Virus record (IMG/VR): IMGVR_UViG_3300047311_000274
Coordinates: 1 to 48,173 of that record
Strand: one strand, 5' to 3'
Origin: a virus
Length of the DNA stretch: 48,173 nucleotides
How positions within the stretch are numbered: position 1 is the first letter of the stretch; every line of letters starts with the position of its first letter. The notes below the pieces were generated by a model. It saw only the letters and a program-made list of their open reading frames with translations. It was not told where the DNA came from and searched no databases. Both the position numbers and the translations under genes were made by a program. Below, one piece after another: positions 1 through 9,100 of this stretch.

Positions 1-264
1 ATCGAGGGCGCAACCAAGGGCTATCCAGTCTCCGTTGGCAGCGCTCTGTCCCCCGCCATTCCGAGGTACTTCAACTCGGTCATTCGCTTTGTAACCAAGT
101 CAGGAGGAAAACGTGTAATCGAAACCGTCGCGTCGAGTATGTTCGACCTTGCGAATCCAAAACCCTTCGAGATGGAGAAAACCCTCGATATCGAAGATGG
201 ATTGGCGAGGTTCTTTGCCACCCTACGTCCACAAGTCGTGAAACCAAAACTCAGAAAGGTATAG
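1..264 (+). CDS. C-terminal part of a RecA-like/AAA ATPase (partial)
   Basis: The frame is open from base 1 and ends at TAG 262-264, leaving 87 residues. The segment GYPVSVGSALSPAIPRYFNS and the acidic, hydrophobic end resemble the tail of phage AAA_24/Sak4-like ATPases that sit just upstream of a single-strand-binding gene and the polymerase. The Walker motifs would lie outside the window, so the ATPase assignment rests on the tail and on context only. The next gene starts 3 bp after the stop, consistent with one recombination/replication operon. A different protein with a similar tail cannot be excluded. Confidence 0.5.
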   Translation: MEGATKGYPVSVGSALSPAIPRYFNSVIRFVTKSGGKRVIETVASSMFDLANPKPFEMEKTLDIEDGLARFFATLRPQVVKPKLRKV

Positions 265-267
265 TCC

Positions 268-744
268 ATGGCCCAACCTAAACTCGCAGATATCCTCGAA
301 GCCGAATCCTCTGGAAAGGTCGATCGCCCAAAGCCGGTCCCGGTGGGGTCCTACCTCGCCAAGATCGTTGGGCAGCCGGAGCGGGGGAACTCAGAAAAGA
401 AAGGCACCCCCTTCATCCGCTTCGCTGGGGAGTTCATCGAGGCACAGGATGATGTTGATGAAGACGACCTCGGAGAGTGGGCAGCGCGAGAGGATGGCTC
501 TGCCCGTTCCCTCCGTGGCACCGCTCTGCCTCGTAACGGCCTGACCTTCTACACCACGCCGGATGCCATCTGGCGGCTGGATAAGTTCTACGAAGACCTC
601 GGCGTGCTGGAGAAAGGCAAGTCGCGGAATGACATGGCTGAGGAAGCTGTGGGGCAGGAGTTCATTGTGAACATCAACCACACCTCCTCGGACGACGGCG
701 AAGCGACGTACGCGAATGTGAAATCCACAGCGCCGGTGGAGTGA
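268..744 (+). CDS. possible ssDNA-binding protein (DUF669-like position)
   Basis: The protein has 158 residues and no signal peptide or membrane segment. It begins MAQPKLADILEAES and has a central region VPVGSYLAKIVGQPERGN typical of the small, acidic single-strand-binding-like proteins found between the Sak4-type ATPase and the polymerase in many phages. The C-terminus is acidic and ends in APVE. Start ATG 268 follows the upstream stop by 3 bp. A strong hairpin terminator lies directly after the stop. The function is inferred from position and general character; no binding motif is proven. Confidence 0.45.
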   Translation: MAQPKLADILEAESSGKVDRPKPVPVGSYLAKIVGQPERGNSEKKGTPFIRFAGEFIEAQDDVDEDDLGEWAAREDGSARSLRGTALPRNGLTFYTTPDAIWRLDKFYEDLGVLEKGKSRNDMAEEAVGQEFIVNINHTSSDDGEATYANVKSTAPVE

Positions 745-754
745 AGATCAACTC

Positions 755-781
755 GGGAGGGGCTTCGGCTCCTCCCATTTT
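755..781 (+). terminator. UUCG-tetraloop intrinsic terminator
   Basis: A 9-bp stem runs from GGGAGGGGC (755-763) to GCTCCTCCC (768-776), with one G-T wobble. It closes a TTCG loop with the very stable C(UUCG)G arrangement and is followed by ATTTTC. It lies just after the stop at 744 and before the Shine-Dalgarno sequence (GGAGGG, 785-790) of the next gene, so it may attenuate rather than fully stop transcription. Confidence 0.75.
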
Positions 782-794
782 CATGGAGGGAAGA

Positions 795-968
795 ATGGAC
801 GTTCAAAGTTTGGTTGTTAATCAAATGATCGATGGTCGTATCGAACTTACTCTTGTTGTTAATGGAAAGAATATTTATTATCATCTTCACTTACCACAGG
901 CTTTAGATCTATCAGCAAAGCTTACATACGCATTTTGGTCTCACTACAATCTGGTGCCACGTGACTAA
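795..968 (+). CDS. small hypothetical protein
   Basis: The protein has 57 residues, begins MDVQSLVVNQMIDGR and contains GKNIYYHLHLPQALDLSAKL. The ATG at 795 is chosen because GGAGGG stands 4 bases upstream and because the longer frame from 741 would run through the terminator hairpin. The gene overlaps the following UDG/exonuclease gene by 8 bp. The family is not recognised. It may be a small replication accessory protein, but that is only from position. Confidence 0.65.
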   Translation: MDVQSLVVNQMIDGRIELTLVVNGKNIYYHLHLPQALDLSAKLTYAFWSHYNLVPRD

Positions 969-1977
969 CATCGCGATAGTCGGTGAAGCCTGGGGAGCCG
1001 AGGAGGAAAAGGAACGCACCCCCTTTATCGGTGCCTCAGGCTACCACCTGACCAAGATGCTGAACGAAGTTGGAATCAACCGGGCGGACTGCCTGGTTAC
1101 CAACGTCTTTAACCTCCGTCCCAAGGGGAATCGGGTTGAAACCCTCTGCGGGCCGAAGCCTTATGCCCTATCGGGCTACACGGCCCTTCTCAAGGGAAAG
1201 TACCTTCACAAGAAGTACGAACCCGAACTCCTTCGCCTCGGTGATGAACTCCTCGAAGCCGACCCGAACGTCATCATCGCCCTGGGCAACACCGCCATGT
1301 GGGCGCTGCTCGGGCGCACGGCTATCTCAAAATTCCGCGGCACCACAGAGCTCTCCACCCACACCGTATCCGGCTTCAAGGTCCTCTCCACCTATCACCC
1401 CGCAGCGGTGCTCCGAGACTGGTCCCTACGCCCGGTGGTGGTGAGTGACCTTCACAAAGCCGCGAGGGAATCAGCGTTCCCTGACCTCCGCCGACCAAAG
1501 CGGGAAATCTGGATCGAACCAACCCTGGAGGACCTATATGAATTCGACCGAACCTACCTGGCAGGAACTGTTCGATTGTCTGTCGATATTGAAACAGCAG
1601 GATCGCAAATTACGTGTATTGGTTTCGCACCCACGCCAGGTGTTGCTATCGTCATTCCATTTTTTGACACCCGAAAGAAGGGAAGAAGTTATTGGGACAC
1701 TGAACAACTTGAAAGGGACGCTTGGGCATACGTCAAGGGCGTTCTTGAGAGAGCATCGATCACTAAGCTCTTCCAAAATGGGCTCTATGACATAGCTTTC
1801 CTTTGGCGAGCGATGGGGATTAGGGTGATGAATGCGACGGATGATACCATGCTGCTCCATCACTCCCTCCAGCCGGAGTCCCTCAAAGGCCTAGGGTTTC
1901 TTGGCTCGCTCTATTGCGATGAAGGCCCATGGAAACACATGCGCGCGAAGCATGAAACCATTAAGAAGGACGAATGA
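961..1977 (+). CDS. uracil-DNA-glycosylase-like domain fused to the front half of a DNA polymerase 3'-5' exonuclease
   Basis: This 338-residue protein starts with GTG. Residues 1-180 look like a family 4/SPO1-type uracil-DNA glycosylase: VGEAWGAEEE (7-16), TPFIGASG (20-27) and the YHPAAVL loop (145-151). Residues 200-338 carry exonuclease motif I, SVDIE (D209, E211), and motif II, NGLYD (N273, D277). Motif III is missing here and appears in the next gene as YNGLD. The two genes share an ATGA overlap. In SPO1-like phages these domains form one polymerase chain, so the two products probably assemble into one enzyme. Whether the glycosylase fold is active is unknown. Confidence 0.8.
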   Translation: MTNIAIVGEAWGAEEEKERTPFIGASGYHLTKMLNEVGINRADCLVTNVFNLRPKGNRVETLCGPKPYALSGYTALLKGKYLHKKYEPELLRLGDELLEADPNVIIALGNTAMWALLGRTAISKFRGTTELSTHTVSGFKVLSTYHPAAVLRDWSLRPVVVSDLHKAARESAFPDLRRPKREIWIEPTLEDLYEFDRTYLAGTVRLSVDIETAGSQITCIGFAPTPGVAIVIPFFDTRKKGRSYWDTEQLERDAWAYVKGVLERASITKLFQNGLYDIAFLWRAMGIRVMNATDDTMLLHHSLQPESLKGLGFLGSLYCDEGPWKHMRAKHETIKKDE

Positions 1978-3458
1978 AAATCATCGACACCTCCATCACT
2001 GATCCGCAAACCCTGTCTAATTGGGAAAAGGAGATGGTATACAATGGCCTGGACTGTGCGATCACCGCAGAGGTGCTCAGCGTGCTCGAGCCCCAGCTTG
2101 ACAATCACACCACTGCCACATACACCTTTTCACGCGAACTACAAGGTCCTGTGCTTGAAATGCGGCTCCGAGGAGTACTGGTCGACCAACACAGGAAAGC
2201 TGAGGTCATCGACGAATACCTCGACAAGCTCGACATCTTCGAAACCTCCCTCGAAGCCATCGTCCGCAACGCCTGTGGAATCTTTGGCTTCAACTGGCGC
2301 AGCCCTACCCAACTCCAGGAGCTCTTCTATGATCGTCTTAGAATTCCCCCTGTACGATGGAAAGGCAGGCCTACGGTCAATCGCGGGGCTCTTGAAAGGA
2401 TTGAGTGCTACCCGATCGCCTGGGCGATTATACAGCACATTAAAGCAATGCGTGATCTGGCAAAGAAAGTATCGGTTCTCAAGACTGAGATTGACCCTGA
2501 TGGTCGAATGCGAACTTCCTACAACATCGGAGGCACAACTACTGGAAGACTATCCTCGTCCTATAGTGAGTTTGGGACAGGGACGAACTTGCAGAATATC
2601 GAAGAGGCGCTTCGGTCAATTTTTATCGCCGACCGAGGGATGAAAATGGGGTACGCAGATGCGGAACAAGGTGAGTCAAGGGTTGTCGGAGCGATTGAAT
2701 GGAATCTATTCCAGATCGGCACCTATCTCGATGCATGTGAAGGTGGAGATCTCCACACGAACGTCGCCAAACTCGTCTGGCCACGTCTTGCCTGGTCAGG
2801 TGATCCTAGGGTTGATCGAAAGCTGGCTGAGCGACCCTACTACCGTCATTATGACAGACGGTTTATGTGTAAAAAGATTGGACACGGTAGTAACTACGGA
2901 GGCAAGCCAAGAACATTGGCCACCCAAGCTAAAGTAGATATTGAGCTGATCGAGGACTTTCAGCCGAAGTACTTCGGTGCCTTCCCAGCGCACCACGAAT
3001 GGCACAACTGGACCAAGGACCAGCTTCGTGACTTCGGCTACCTCGTCTCCCTCACGGGGCGCAAGCGGTATTTCTGGGGCCGAAAGGATGACGACTCCAC
3101 CTTCCGCGAGGCGGTGGCTTTCCAAGGCCAGGCCCTGGGGGACATCCTCAACCGCGGAATGCTAAACGTCTGGCGGGAGAACAACTGCCAACTCCTGATG
3201 CAAATCCACGACGCAATCCTATTCCAATACCCCGAGAAGGAGGAAGATGAAATCCTCCCCAAGGTCATTTCCCAGCTGCGCTACCCGATTGAACTCGAAG
3301 GAGGTCGCCAATTCAACATCCCCTACGGCTGCAAAACCGGCTGGAATTTTGGGGTCTACGACTCGAAGGACAATCCAGATGGGCTTAAAGAATTCAAAGG
3401 CGGGGACAAACGGAAGCGGACGCCGCAAGTTAACCTCATGGATCGACCGGTTCGTTAA
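1974..3458 (+). CDS. polA-like: DNA polymerase, family A (polymerase domain plus exonuclease motif III)
   Basis: This 494-residue replicative polymerase starts at ATG 1974 inside the stop of the preceding gene. The N-terminus has exonuclease motif III (Y23, D27). Motif A is YADAEQGESR (catalytic D229). Motif B is CKKIGHGSNYGG (residues 299-310). Motif C is QIHDA (catalytic D413). Motif C reads HDA instead of the usual HDE of bacterial Pol I. The basic tail GGDKRKRTPQ may contact DNA or a partner. The family call is firm; the working enzyme probably needs the upstream protein for proofreading. Confidence 0.92.
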   Translation: MKIIDTSITDPQTLSNWEKEMVYNGLDCAITAEVLSVLEPQLDNHTTATYTFSRELQGPVLEMRLRGVLVDQHRKAEVIDEYLDKLDIFETSLEAIVRNACGIFGFNWRSPTQLQELFYDRLRIPPVRWKGRPTVNRGALERIECYPIAWAIIQHIKAMRDLAKKVSVLKTEIDPDGRMRTSYNIGGTTTGRLSSSYSEFGTGTNLQNIEEALRSIFIADRGMKMGYADAEQGESRVVGAIEWNLFQIGTYLDACEGGDLHTNVAKLVWPRLAWSGDPRVDRKLAERPYYRHYDRRFMCKKIGHGSNYGGKPRTLATQAKVDIELIEDFQPKYFGAFPAHHEWHNWTKDQLRDFGYLVSLTGRKRYFWGRKDDDSTFREAVAFQGQALGDILNRGMLNVWRENNCQLLMQIHDAILFQYPEKEEDEILPKVISQLRYPIELEGGRQFNIPYGCKTGWNFGVYDSKDNPDGLKEFKGGDKRKRTPQVNLMDRPVR

Positions 3459-4617
3459 CTACGCCGAGGAGGAGGCGGAAAGCTGTGCGATTTATAGAAA
3501 ATGGTGCGGAATTACCGCGGTTGCTGCGTGCCTGGAGCAAAAAGTGTGGCTTAAATCTCCCGCCCCGCTTTATCCAAATCTTTACACGCTACTGGTCGGC
3601 CCTCCTGCCGTGGGAAAGAGTCGGACTATTGGAGTTGCTAGGTCTCTTTTGGGTACTCTTACTGATTTTCCTTTTGCGCCTACTTCTGTAACGATGGCGG
3701 CCCTAGTCGACTCCCTCAAGGAATGCGAGCGCAAGTACACCCAGGTCCCAGGGCCTACTGTGTTTTACAACTCAATGACGCTGGTGCCCGATGATCTCCA
3801 AGTCCTCATGTCAACTTACGATCTCAGTCTCATCGCTGGACTCACAACATTCTATGACGTTAACCACCCGTATAGAGAGCAAAGACGAACTGGGGATCTC
3901 AGAATCGAAATTAAGCGACCCCAACTTTCTATCCTGGGCGGAACAACACCTTCACATTTGTTTGGATTTATACCTGAAGAGGCTTGGTCACAGGGGTTCA
4001 CCTCGAGGATGATCCTGGTTTACTCCGATGAGAAAATCAAAAAGCGAGTGCGATTTACCTTCGATGACCAAAAGAAACCCGATGACCTAATCCATGATCT
4101 GAAAATCATCAACTCACTCATAGGGGAGTTCAGCGTCGATGAAAAAGCACTTGCAGCTTTTGAAAACTGGATCGAGGCTGGTGAGCCCCCCGTCCCCTCA
4201 CACAAACGGCTGGAGCATTATCTTGGGCGCAGGTACCCGCACCTGCTCAAGCTGTCGATGGTGTCGTCGGTTGATCGGGGGAATAGTCTTGTCATCGCGG
4301 TCGAAGACTTCAACCGAGCGCTCGGTTGGTTGATTGAAGTGGAGCACGCTATGCCGAGGATATTTGCTGAGGGGCCGAGGTCGGTGGAATCGAAGGTAAT
4401 GGAGGAGGTGCATTATTTTATTAAGCAATTGGATATCGCTGGCTTAGGGATACCCGAATCCAAAGTAAAGAACTTCGTCCTCCAACGGGTATCCCCAATG
4501 CAATATAAAGCCTTCTTCGAAGCGCTTGAGATTGGAGGGTATATCAAGCGCGCTGGGCACGATAAGACAACGAAGGAGCCACGGTGGATCGCGATGAACC
4601 GAGAGGTTAGTGTATAA
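3379..4617 (+). CDS. P-loop ATPase, DUF3987/primase-helicase-like
   Basis: The protein has 412 residues if it starts at ATG 3379, which follows AAGGA and overlaps the polymerase by 80 bp. The frame extends further upstream but only through polymerase coding sequence. A Walker A motif, LLVGPPAVGKSRT, lies near residue 72. LSILGGTTPSHLFGFIPE (around residue 190) fits the sensor region of DUF3987-type replication ATPases. The C-terminal 70 residues look like a winged helix (ESKVMEEVHYFIKQ to GGYIKRAGHD). It probably loads or drives the replication fork. It is the last gene of the rightward operon and overlaps the leftward operon end by 11 bp. Confidence 0.65.
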   Translation: MGLKNSKAGTNGSGRRKLTSWIDRFVNYAEEEAESCAIYRKWCGITAVAACLEQKVWLKSPAPLYPNLYTLLVGPPAVGKSRTIGVARSLLGTLTDFPFAPTSVTMAALVDSLKECERKYTQVPGPTVFYNSMTLVPDDLQVLMSTYDLSLIAGLTTFYDVNHPYREQRRTGDLRIEIKRPQLSILGGTTPSHLFGFIPEEAWSQGFTSRMILVYSDEKIKKRVRFTFDDQKKPDDLIHDLKIINSLIGEFSVDEKALAAFENWIEAGEPPVPSHKRLEHYLGRRYPHLLKLSMVSSVDRGNSLVIAVEDFNRALGWLIEVEHAMPRIFAEGPRSVESKVMEEVHYFIKQLDIAGLGIPESKVKNFVLQRVSPMQYKAFFEALEIGGYIKRAGHDKTTKEPRWIAMNREVSV

Positions 4618-4765
4618 CCCGCCCGAGTCCGCCGATCAACTCACTTGCAATCCAACATGCCACCGCCAGCCAGCCCACATGCACCGGGCCGAGTGGGCTC
4701 CAGCGCGCAGCGATGCAGGCGAAGACGAAGGCGAAGACGAGGAGGATTAGTCCAAGGTTTTGCAT
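4607..4765 (-). CDS. small two-helix membrane protein
   Basis: The protein has 52 residues. It has two hydrophobic stretches, LGLILLVFAFVFACIAA and VGWLAVACWIASELIGG, separated by RWSPLGPVH. The start ATG 4765 has GGAG 7 bases upstream and lies 2 bp after the stop of the spanin-like gene. As the last gene of the late operon, beside holin and endolysin, it may act in lysis as a second holin, antiholin or spanin partner. It overlaps the convergent ATPase gene tail to tail. Confidence 0.7.
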   Translation of the reverse strand: MQNLGLILLVFAFVFACIAARWSPLGPVHVGWLAVACWIASELIGGLGRVIH

Positions 4766-4767
4766 AG

Positions 4768-5103
4768 TCAATCTCCGTTAATATGTTGCCGTAGCTGGGT
4801 GATTTGCTGAGTCAAAACTTCCAGCTGATCCTTCAGCATCCGCAGCCTCCGCGCAGAATCAGCATCGTCAGGTGCCTTCTTCAACGCCTGCTCCTGTGCG
4901 AAGATATCCTGAGCTACGCTGTCCCGTCGATTGAGGAGAACATCAAGCTGCACAGCGTGGAGCGCTTCTATCGTCTTTATATCAGCTGCCTTGAACACAT
5001 CAAGCTGCTCTCTAACCCACTCTTTTGATGCAGGCGTGGGCAGCCCCAAGGCCAGCCACGCTGCGACAATTGCAGCCATACTTCCCATTCCCATTGCTGC
5101 CAT
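4768..5103 (-). CDS. inner-membrane spanin-like protein (Rz-like topology)
   Basis: The protein has 111 residues. The N-terminal MAAMGMGSMAAIVAAWLALG is a membrane or signal-anchor helix. The rest is charged and predicted coiled coil (RREL-type heptads in SVAQDIFAQEQALKKA and LKDQLEVLTQQITQLRQ). This is the topology of i-spanins. ATG 5103 is preferred because AAGGAG lies 7 bases upstream; a start at 5145, directly after the holin stop, would add 14 residues. No overlapping o-spanin lipoprotein gene was found, so the spanin role is inference from shape and place. Confidence 0.6.
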   Translation of the reverse strand: MAAMGMGSMAAIVAAWLALGLPTPASKEWVREQLDVFKAADIKTIEALHAVQLDVLLNRRDSVAQDIFAQEQALKKAPDDADSARRLRMLKDQLEVLTQQITQLRQHINGD

Positions 5104-5145
5104 TTGTAGACTCCTTAATAAGAAGTCCCAACCAATTTGGGCCAT

Positions 5146-5322
5146 TTAGGCACCATCTTTCACCGCTAAGTTAGGAAAGACCCAAACGAGAACTGGAGTG
5201 ACCATGGTAACAATACTGGTTATGGTATGTTCATCCACACCGAAGTGGAAGCCGAGGATATTAGCAAGTTGTATCGCGCCCATAATCGCAGCAACGATGG
5301 CTTTATCAAAGGTGGTATACAT
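5146..5322 (-). CDS. holin-like protein
   Basis: The protein has 58 residues. It has two membrane helices, FDKAIVAAIMGAIQLANILG and TSIVTMVTPVLVWVFP, with a short charged link (HFGVDEH). This is the size and topology of class II holins. GGAGGG lies 6 bases before ATG 5322, and the stop of the endolysin lies 2 bp upstream. It would form the membrane lesion that releases or activates the endolysin. The call rests on topology and on its place directly after the endolysin gene. Confidence 0.8.
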   Translation of the reverse strand: MYTTFDKAIVAAIMGAIQLANILGFHFGVDEHTITSIVTMVTPVLVWVFPNLAVKDGA

Positions 5323-5324
5323 CT

Positions 5325-6197
5325 TTACCCTCCGGTCCGCGCTGGAAACGACGCTTTAATCTGAGCCGCGATGGTTTCGAGTTGCTTAGCAATGATAGCC
5401 GGAATATTCCCACCAGCCTGGGCTTCCAAGACCGCCTGCAACAGCCCATCCAGGATAGGCAATAACGGCACGATAGCCCTAAGCGGAGGGAAGAACGTCG
5501 CCGCAATCGGTAGAATGGTTCCTATGGTTTTCAGTGCGCTTTGAATCTCAGCTATGTTGATCTGCGGGAGAGTGAATTGCTGCCCCGTGGCAGGGTGGGT
5601 GACTACTACGGTGGGAACTATAGGTACATCAGGCATCTTAGTCTCCTTAAACGCGATAGCGCCACTGTGCTCCAAAGCTTTCAATATGGCGGCGCACCCA
5701 CATTGAACATCCACTGCACCTGGACTGAAGACATGATCGGCGGTGAACTTCCCGCTGGTGTATTGATTCGTCCACGACCAAATATAAGGGGAGTTGATGT
5801 TTTTACTAAAGTACCCAAAGCCATTATACGCCTCTGAGTTGTATAGACAAAACTCAACCGTCCAAGGCAGTGGATTGCGGTACTTCTTAAGTGCCTCAAC
5901 CGCTCCCGCTTCCCAGGAATCCCAAGGACCCAGACCTGCAGGGACTTGCGTGGTTACTTGGTTGAGTGGCTGGCCGTTGCCGAGGAAGGTATCGAAATCA
6001 AAGTTCGCCTCGCGGTAGTGCCAGCAGCCGATGACAAACCACGGTACCTCTGTTTGAGCTTCGACAGTTTGATACCTCGCTTTGTTCGAAACGATTTTAT
6101 CCGCCAATGCAGCTGCAGCTGCGGCCTTCTCTGGCTTGGTAACGCACGCATTCCAGAGGTTGCGATATCCAGCTTCTGTGACTTCGGGTGTAATCAT
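5325..6197 (-). CDS. endolysin (lysozyme-like)
   Basis: The protein has 290 residues. Residues 1-180 look like a lysozyme-fold peptidoglycan hydrolase: WFVIGCWHYREANFDFDTFL contains the probable catalytic E63, followed by FLGNGQPL and a Trp/Tyr-rich half (PWTVEFCLYNSEAYNGFGYF). The last 110 residues are Pro- and Ile-rich and hydrophobic, with PIAATFFPPLRAIVPLLPIL, which may be a membrane or cell-wall contact. There is no N-terminal signal, so export would depend on the holin. The start overlaps the giant gene by ATGA. The exact hydrolase family was not assigned. Confidence 0.72.
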   Translation of the reverse strand: MITPEVTEAGYRNLWNACVTKPEKAAAAAALADKIVSNKARYQTVEAQTEVPWFVIGCWHYREANFDFDTFLGNGQPLNQVTTQVPAGLGPWDSWEAGAVEALKKYRNPLPWTVEFCLYNSEAYNGFGYFSKNINSPYIWSWTNQYTSGKFTADHVFSPGAVDVQCGCAAILKALEHSGAIAFKETKMPDVPIVPTVVVTHPATGQQFTLPQINIAEIQSALKTIGTILPIAATFFPPLRAIVPLLPILDGLLQAVLEAQAGGNIPAIIAKQLETIAAQIKASFPARTGG

Positions 6198-9100
6198 TTC
6201 CGTCTACCTTCCTTTGTTACCGTTTCAATACCACGCTGGATTATATCCGGCTGGCCAATCGCCTTGCCTGTCGTCAACGCTCGGTATGTCTCCGCAGGTG
6301 ACCTTGGAGCCTGCTTCGATCCCTGCATCGCATTCCAGCCCGCCTCCAGGATATTCCCCGCTGCCCCAGGTAGGCCTGTTCCAAGTCCAATGATATTAGT
6401 AATCCCCTTAATCGTCTTTCCACCCTGCTCTTTGTCCATCATCTTTGCCCCTTTATTGAGATCCATCAACCCCGATGCGACCGTTTTCAGTTCTGTATCC
6501 AACATCCCCGCCCCAATTTCACCGGAAGTTATATACCCATGAACCAGTTCTCGGGCAACTGGAATCCCAAGTGTCCCAGCCTCAGCAAGAAATTCTCCAG
6601 TCGCAGCCAACCAACTTTGTTTCTTCTTTCTATCTGAATCAGGAGTGACCATGTGCTCAACCATCACTGGCCATAGAGATGAGGTGGCTATTAGCAACGC
6701 TGCCTTCCCAATATGCCCTCGAAGTTCACCATATTCTAGTTCCTTGTAATTATCCTTCGCGTATTTGGTTCTCCAATACGCTTCAAACTGGCGCTGGAGC
6801 ATTTGATTAAACACGGAATACAGCGATGTAAACAGCCTCGACATAGGCCCCCCACGCATAACTCCTGGCCGAGCGGTGATGGCAGTCGAGCCATGCGCAC
6901 GGAGCACGATGGAGTTCGCAATCTCAATCGCGGTTCCCTCATACTCATCCGGCAGCTTGTTCGGAAACTTCTCCCCAAGCTCTGCCATCTGCTTCTTGTA
7001 CTCTGCTAGCCAACTTGGCACAGATGACATCATATCCGACCAGCCAACCAAGAACCCACCCTTCTCTAGCATCCACTCCCGCGCTGCCCAGAAGCCTTTG
7101 TTCTTGAATTCCAACCCCTCCCACCGCCCACCAAGGGTTTCACGAATGGTTTGGAATCTCCTCTGGAGCTCCAGGCTTTTGCGTATGGCAAACTCAAAAT
7201 TGCTTGTAAACCCATCAGGGGAAGTAGCGAATAGCGTTTTAACTTCTCTAGAGAAGTTCACAGGCCCTACCTCCGCGATCGAGTTAACTGCCGCTGTCAG
7301 TCCATGCTTCTCCGCAGTATGCACATTCAGTCCAATAAGTGAACCAATCATGCTTCGGCGAAAATATTCCGAAATTTGCCCGAGCGCCGAATCCGAAACC
7401 GTACTCACCCCCTTCCCGCCACCGATGATATCCCTCAGCCAATCGTCCATCATATGCAGCACAGCTTCGCCGGAATGACGTTCTATCGCATGCCGGAACT
7501 CGGTGTCTCGGAGCATCTTGCCGAAGTTGATCACAAACGGCCGGAAGGAGGTGTCATATAGAATCTGCGACATCCTCTGCGGCAGGCGGTTCAAGGTTAA
7601 ATCCGTTGGCGCTGCGTAAGACGTGCGTCGGATTTCCGATCCCGTAGCGGTGGTGGACTTAAAGTACCCGGTATCGAATAACCCACCCAGGCTCTCTGGG
7701 TTGATCGCTGACAGCCCCTCCGCAGCCCGGCTAGTCCCAAGCTCCTTTTGATCATAAATCATCGGGGAATACCACCCCTCACGCATCACACCGTGGGGGT
7801 CCTCGAACGGGTGCAATTCGACTAGGTCCGGCACCACACCGTTCTGATCACGGATCATCTCCCGCAAATCGGAGAAGGCTTCTTTATTAATATCCCCCAC
7901 CTTCTGCCAGGTGTCCCACATCTCCTTGGTGGAGTGCTCTTTCAAATACGCCCACAGTTGATCCTTATCCACCTTCCAGCCACGAACAAACTTATCCATG
8001 TTATTCGGATTACCCATGTCCATGATAATCCGCTGTAGGTTCTCCATGGTCATGTTGACCATTTCATCCCGAGACGCTCGCTTCAATAGATCCGGTAGGG
8101 GTGCCTTGAGATTGACATCCTTGATCCCCTTAAACGCCTCATCTAGCTTCGATCCGTACTCCTTAATTCTCGCTGAAAGCTCCGACGCTGCCGACATGGC
8201 CGGATAGACCACGTTCATATTAAAGAACCCATGCTTGTCGCCCAGGTCCCAGCGGTTGAACACCGAGAAATTCTGAATCAGCTTTCCATAAACTATGTCC
8301 TTCACCGCGCCCGTTAGCTTCCCAATCCCCTGCACATTATATGGCGTTCCCGTCTCTCCCTGCTTTGCCAACTGTGGAATGGCTTGGTTCTCTATAACCT
8401 CTCGCAGGGCAACCTTCCCAGCCCTAGTCGTGTATACCTTATCCTCCCTCCCAAGCTTATACAGCTGCATCACCGCGTCCGAAAACCCTTTGAATTGCTC
8501 ATAGGTCATCTTATCCAGAGGGATCTTTTCTCCAGCGTAAATCCAATCAGGCAGCAGTATCTGCATTGCCTTCATATTCGATTCGCTCTCAACGAACTGC
8601 GCAAGCGGCTTGGCAGCCCTGACGTCGTCCTCGAGGCCTTGAATAGACTTCCCCGTCTTCAGCCCAGCGTTGCCTACGATATCCCGCAGATGCGCAAGGT
8701 AGTTCTTATCCATCCCGTTGTACTTAGGACTAGCTATCCGATCGGTGATCTTATCCGTTGCCTTCCGCAGCTTTTCGTAAGCCTTGGCTTCGTTCGCCAT
8801 CAGCATGGAGATATACTGCTGCTGCTTAAATTTGAAGGCCTCCTTAAAGTCCCCATCAAGCAAGGCAAGCTCCGTAGCCCGCCCTGCTCGGCCTGCGGCG
8901 GCAAGGTACTTATCCACACTGTGCGCCGAAATTGGGGTTTCCGCAAACACCCTCTTCACCCCCTCCTTGAGCTTGGCTTTTGTGAAGGGAAGCTCATCGG
9001 TATTCTTTGCCAGGGCAATTGTTTCTTGATGCAGAATGTCAAGCTGAGTTTGGGATACTACGTGGTCCTTTGCCTCCTCAAGGATCTGCTGCTCCAGATC

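Noticed and set aside
3247-3378. N-terminal extension of the P-loop ATPase frame
   Set aside because: It lies wholly within the polymerase gene in another frame and is Ser/Thr/Arg-rich without likeness to the ATPase family.
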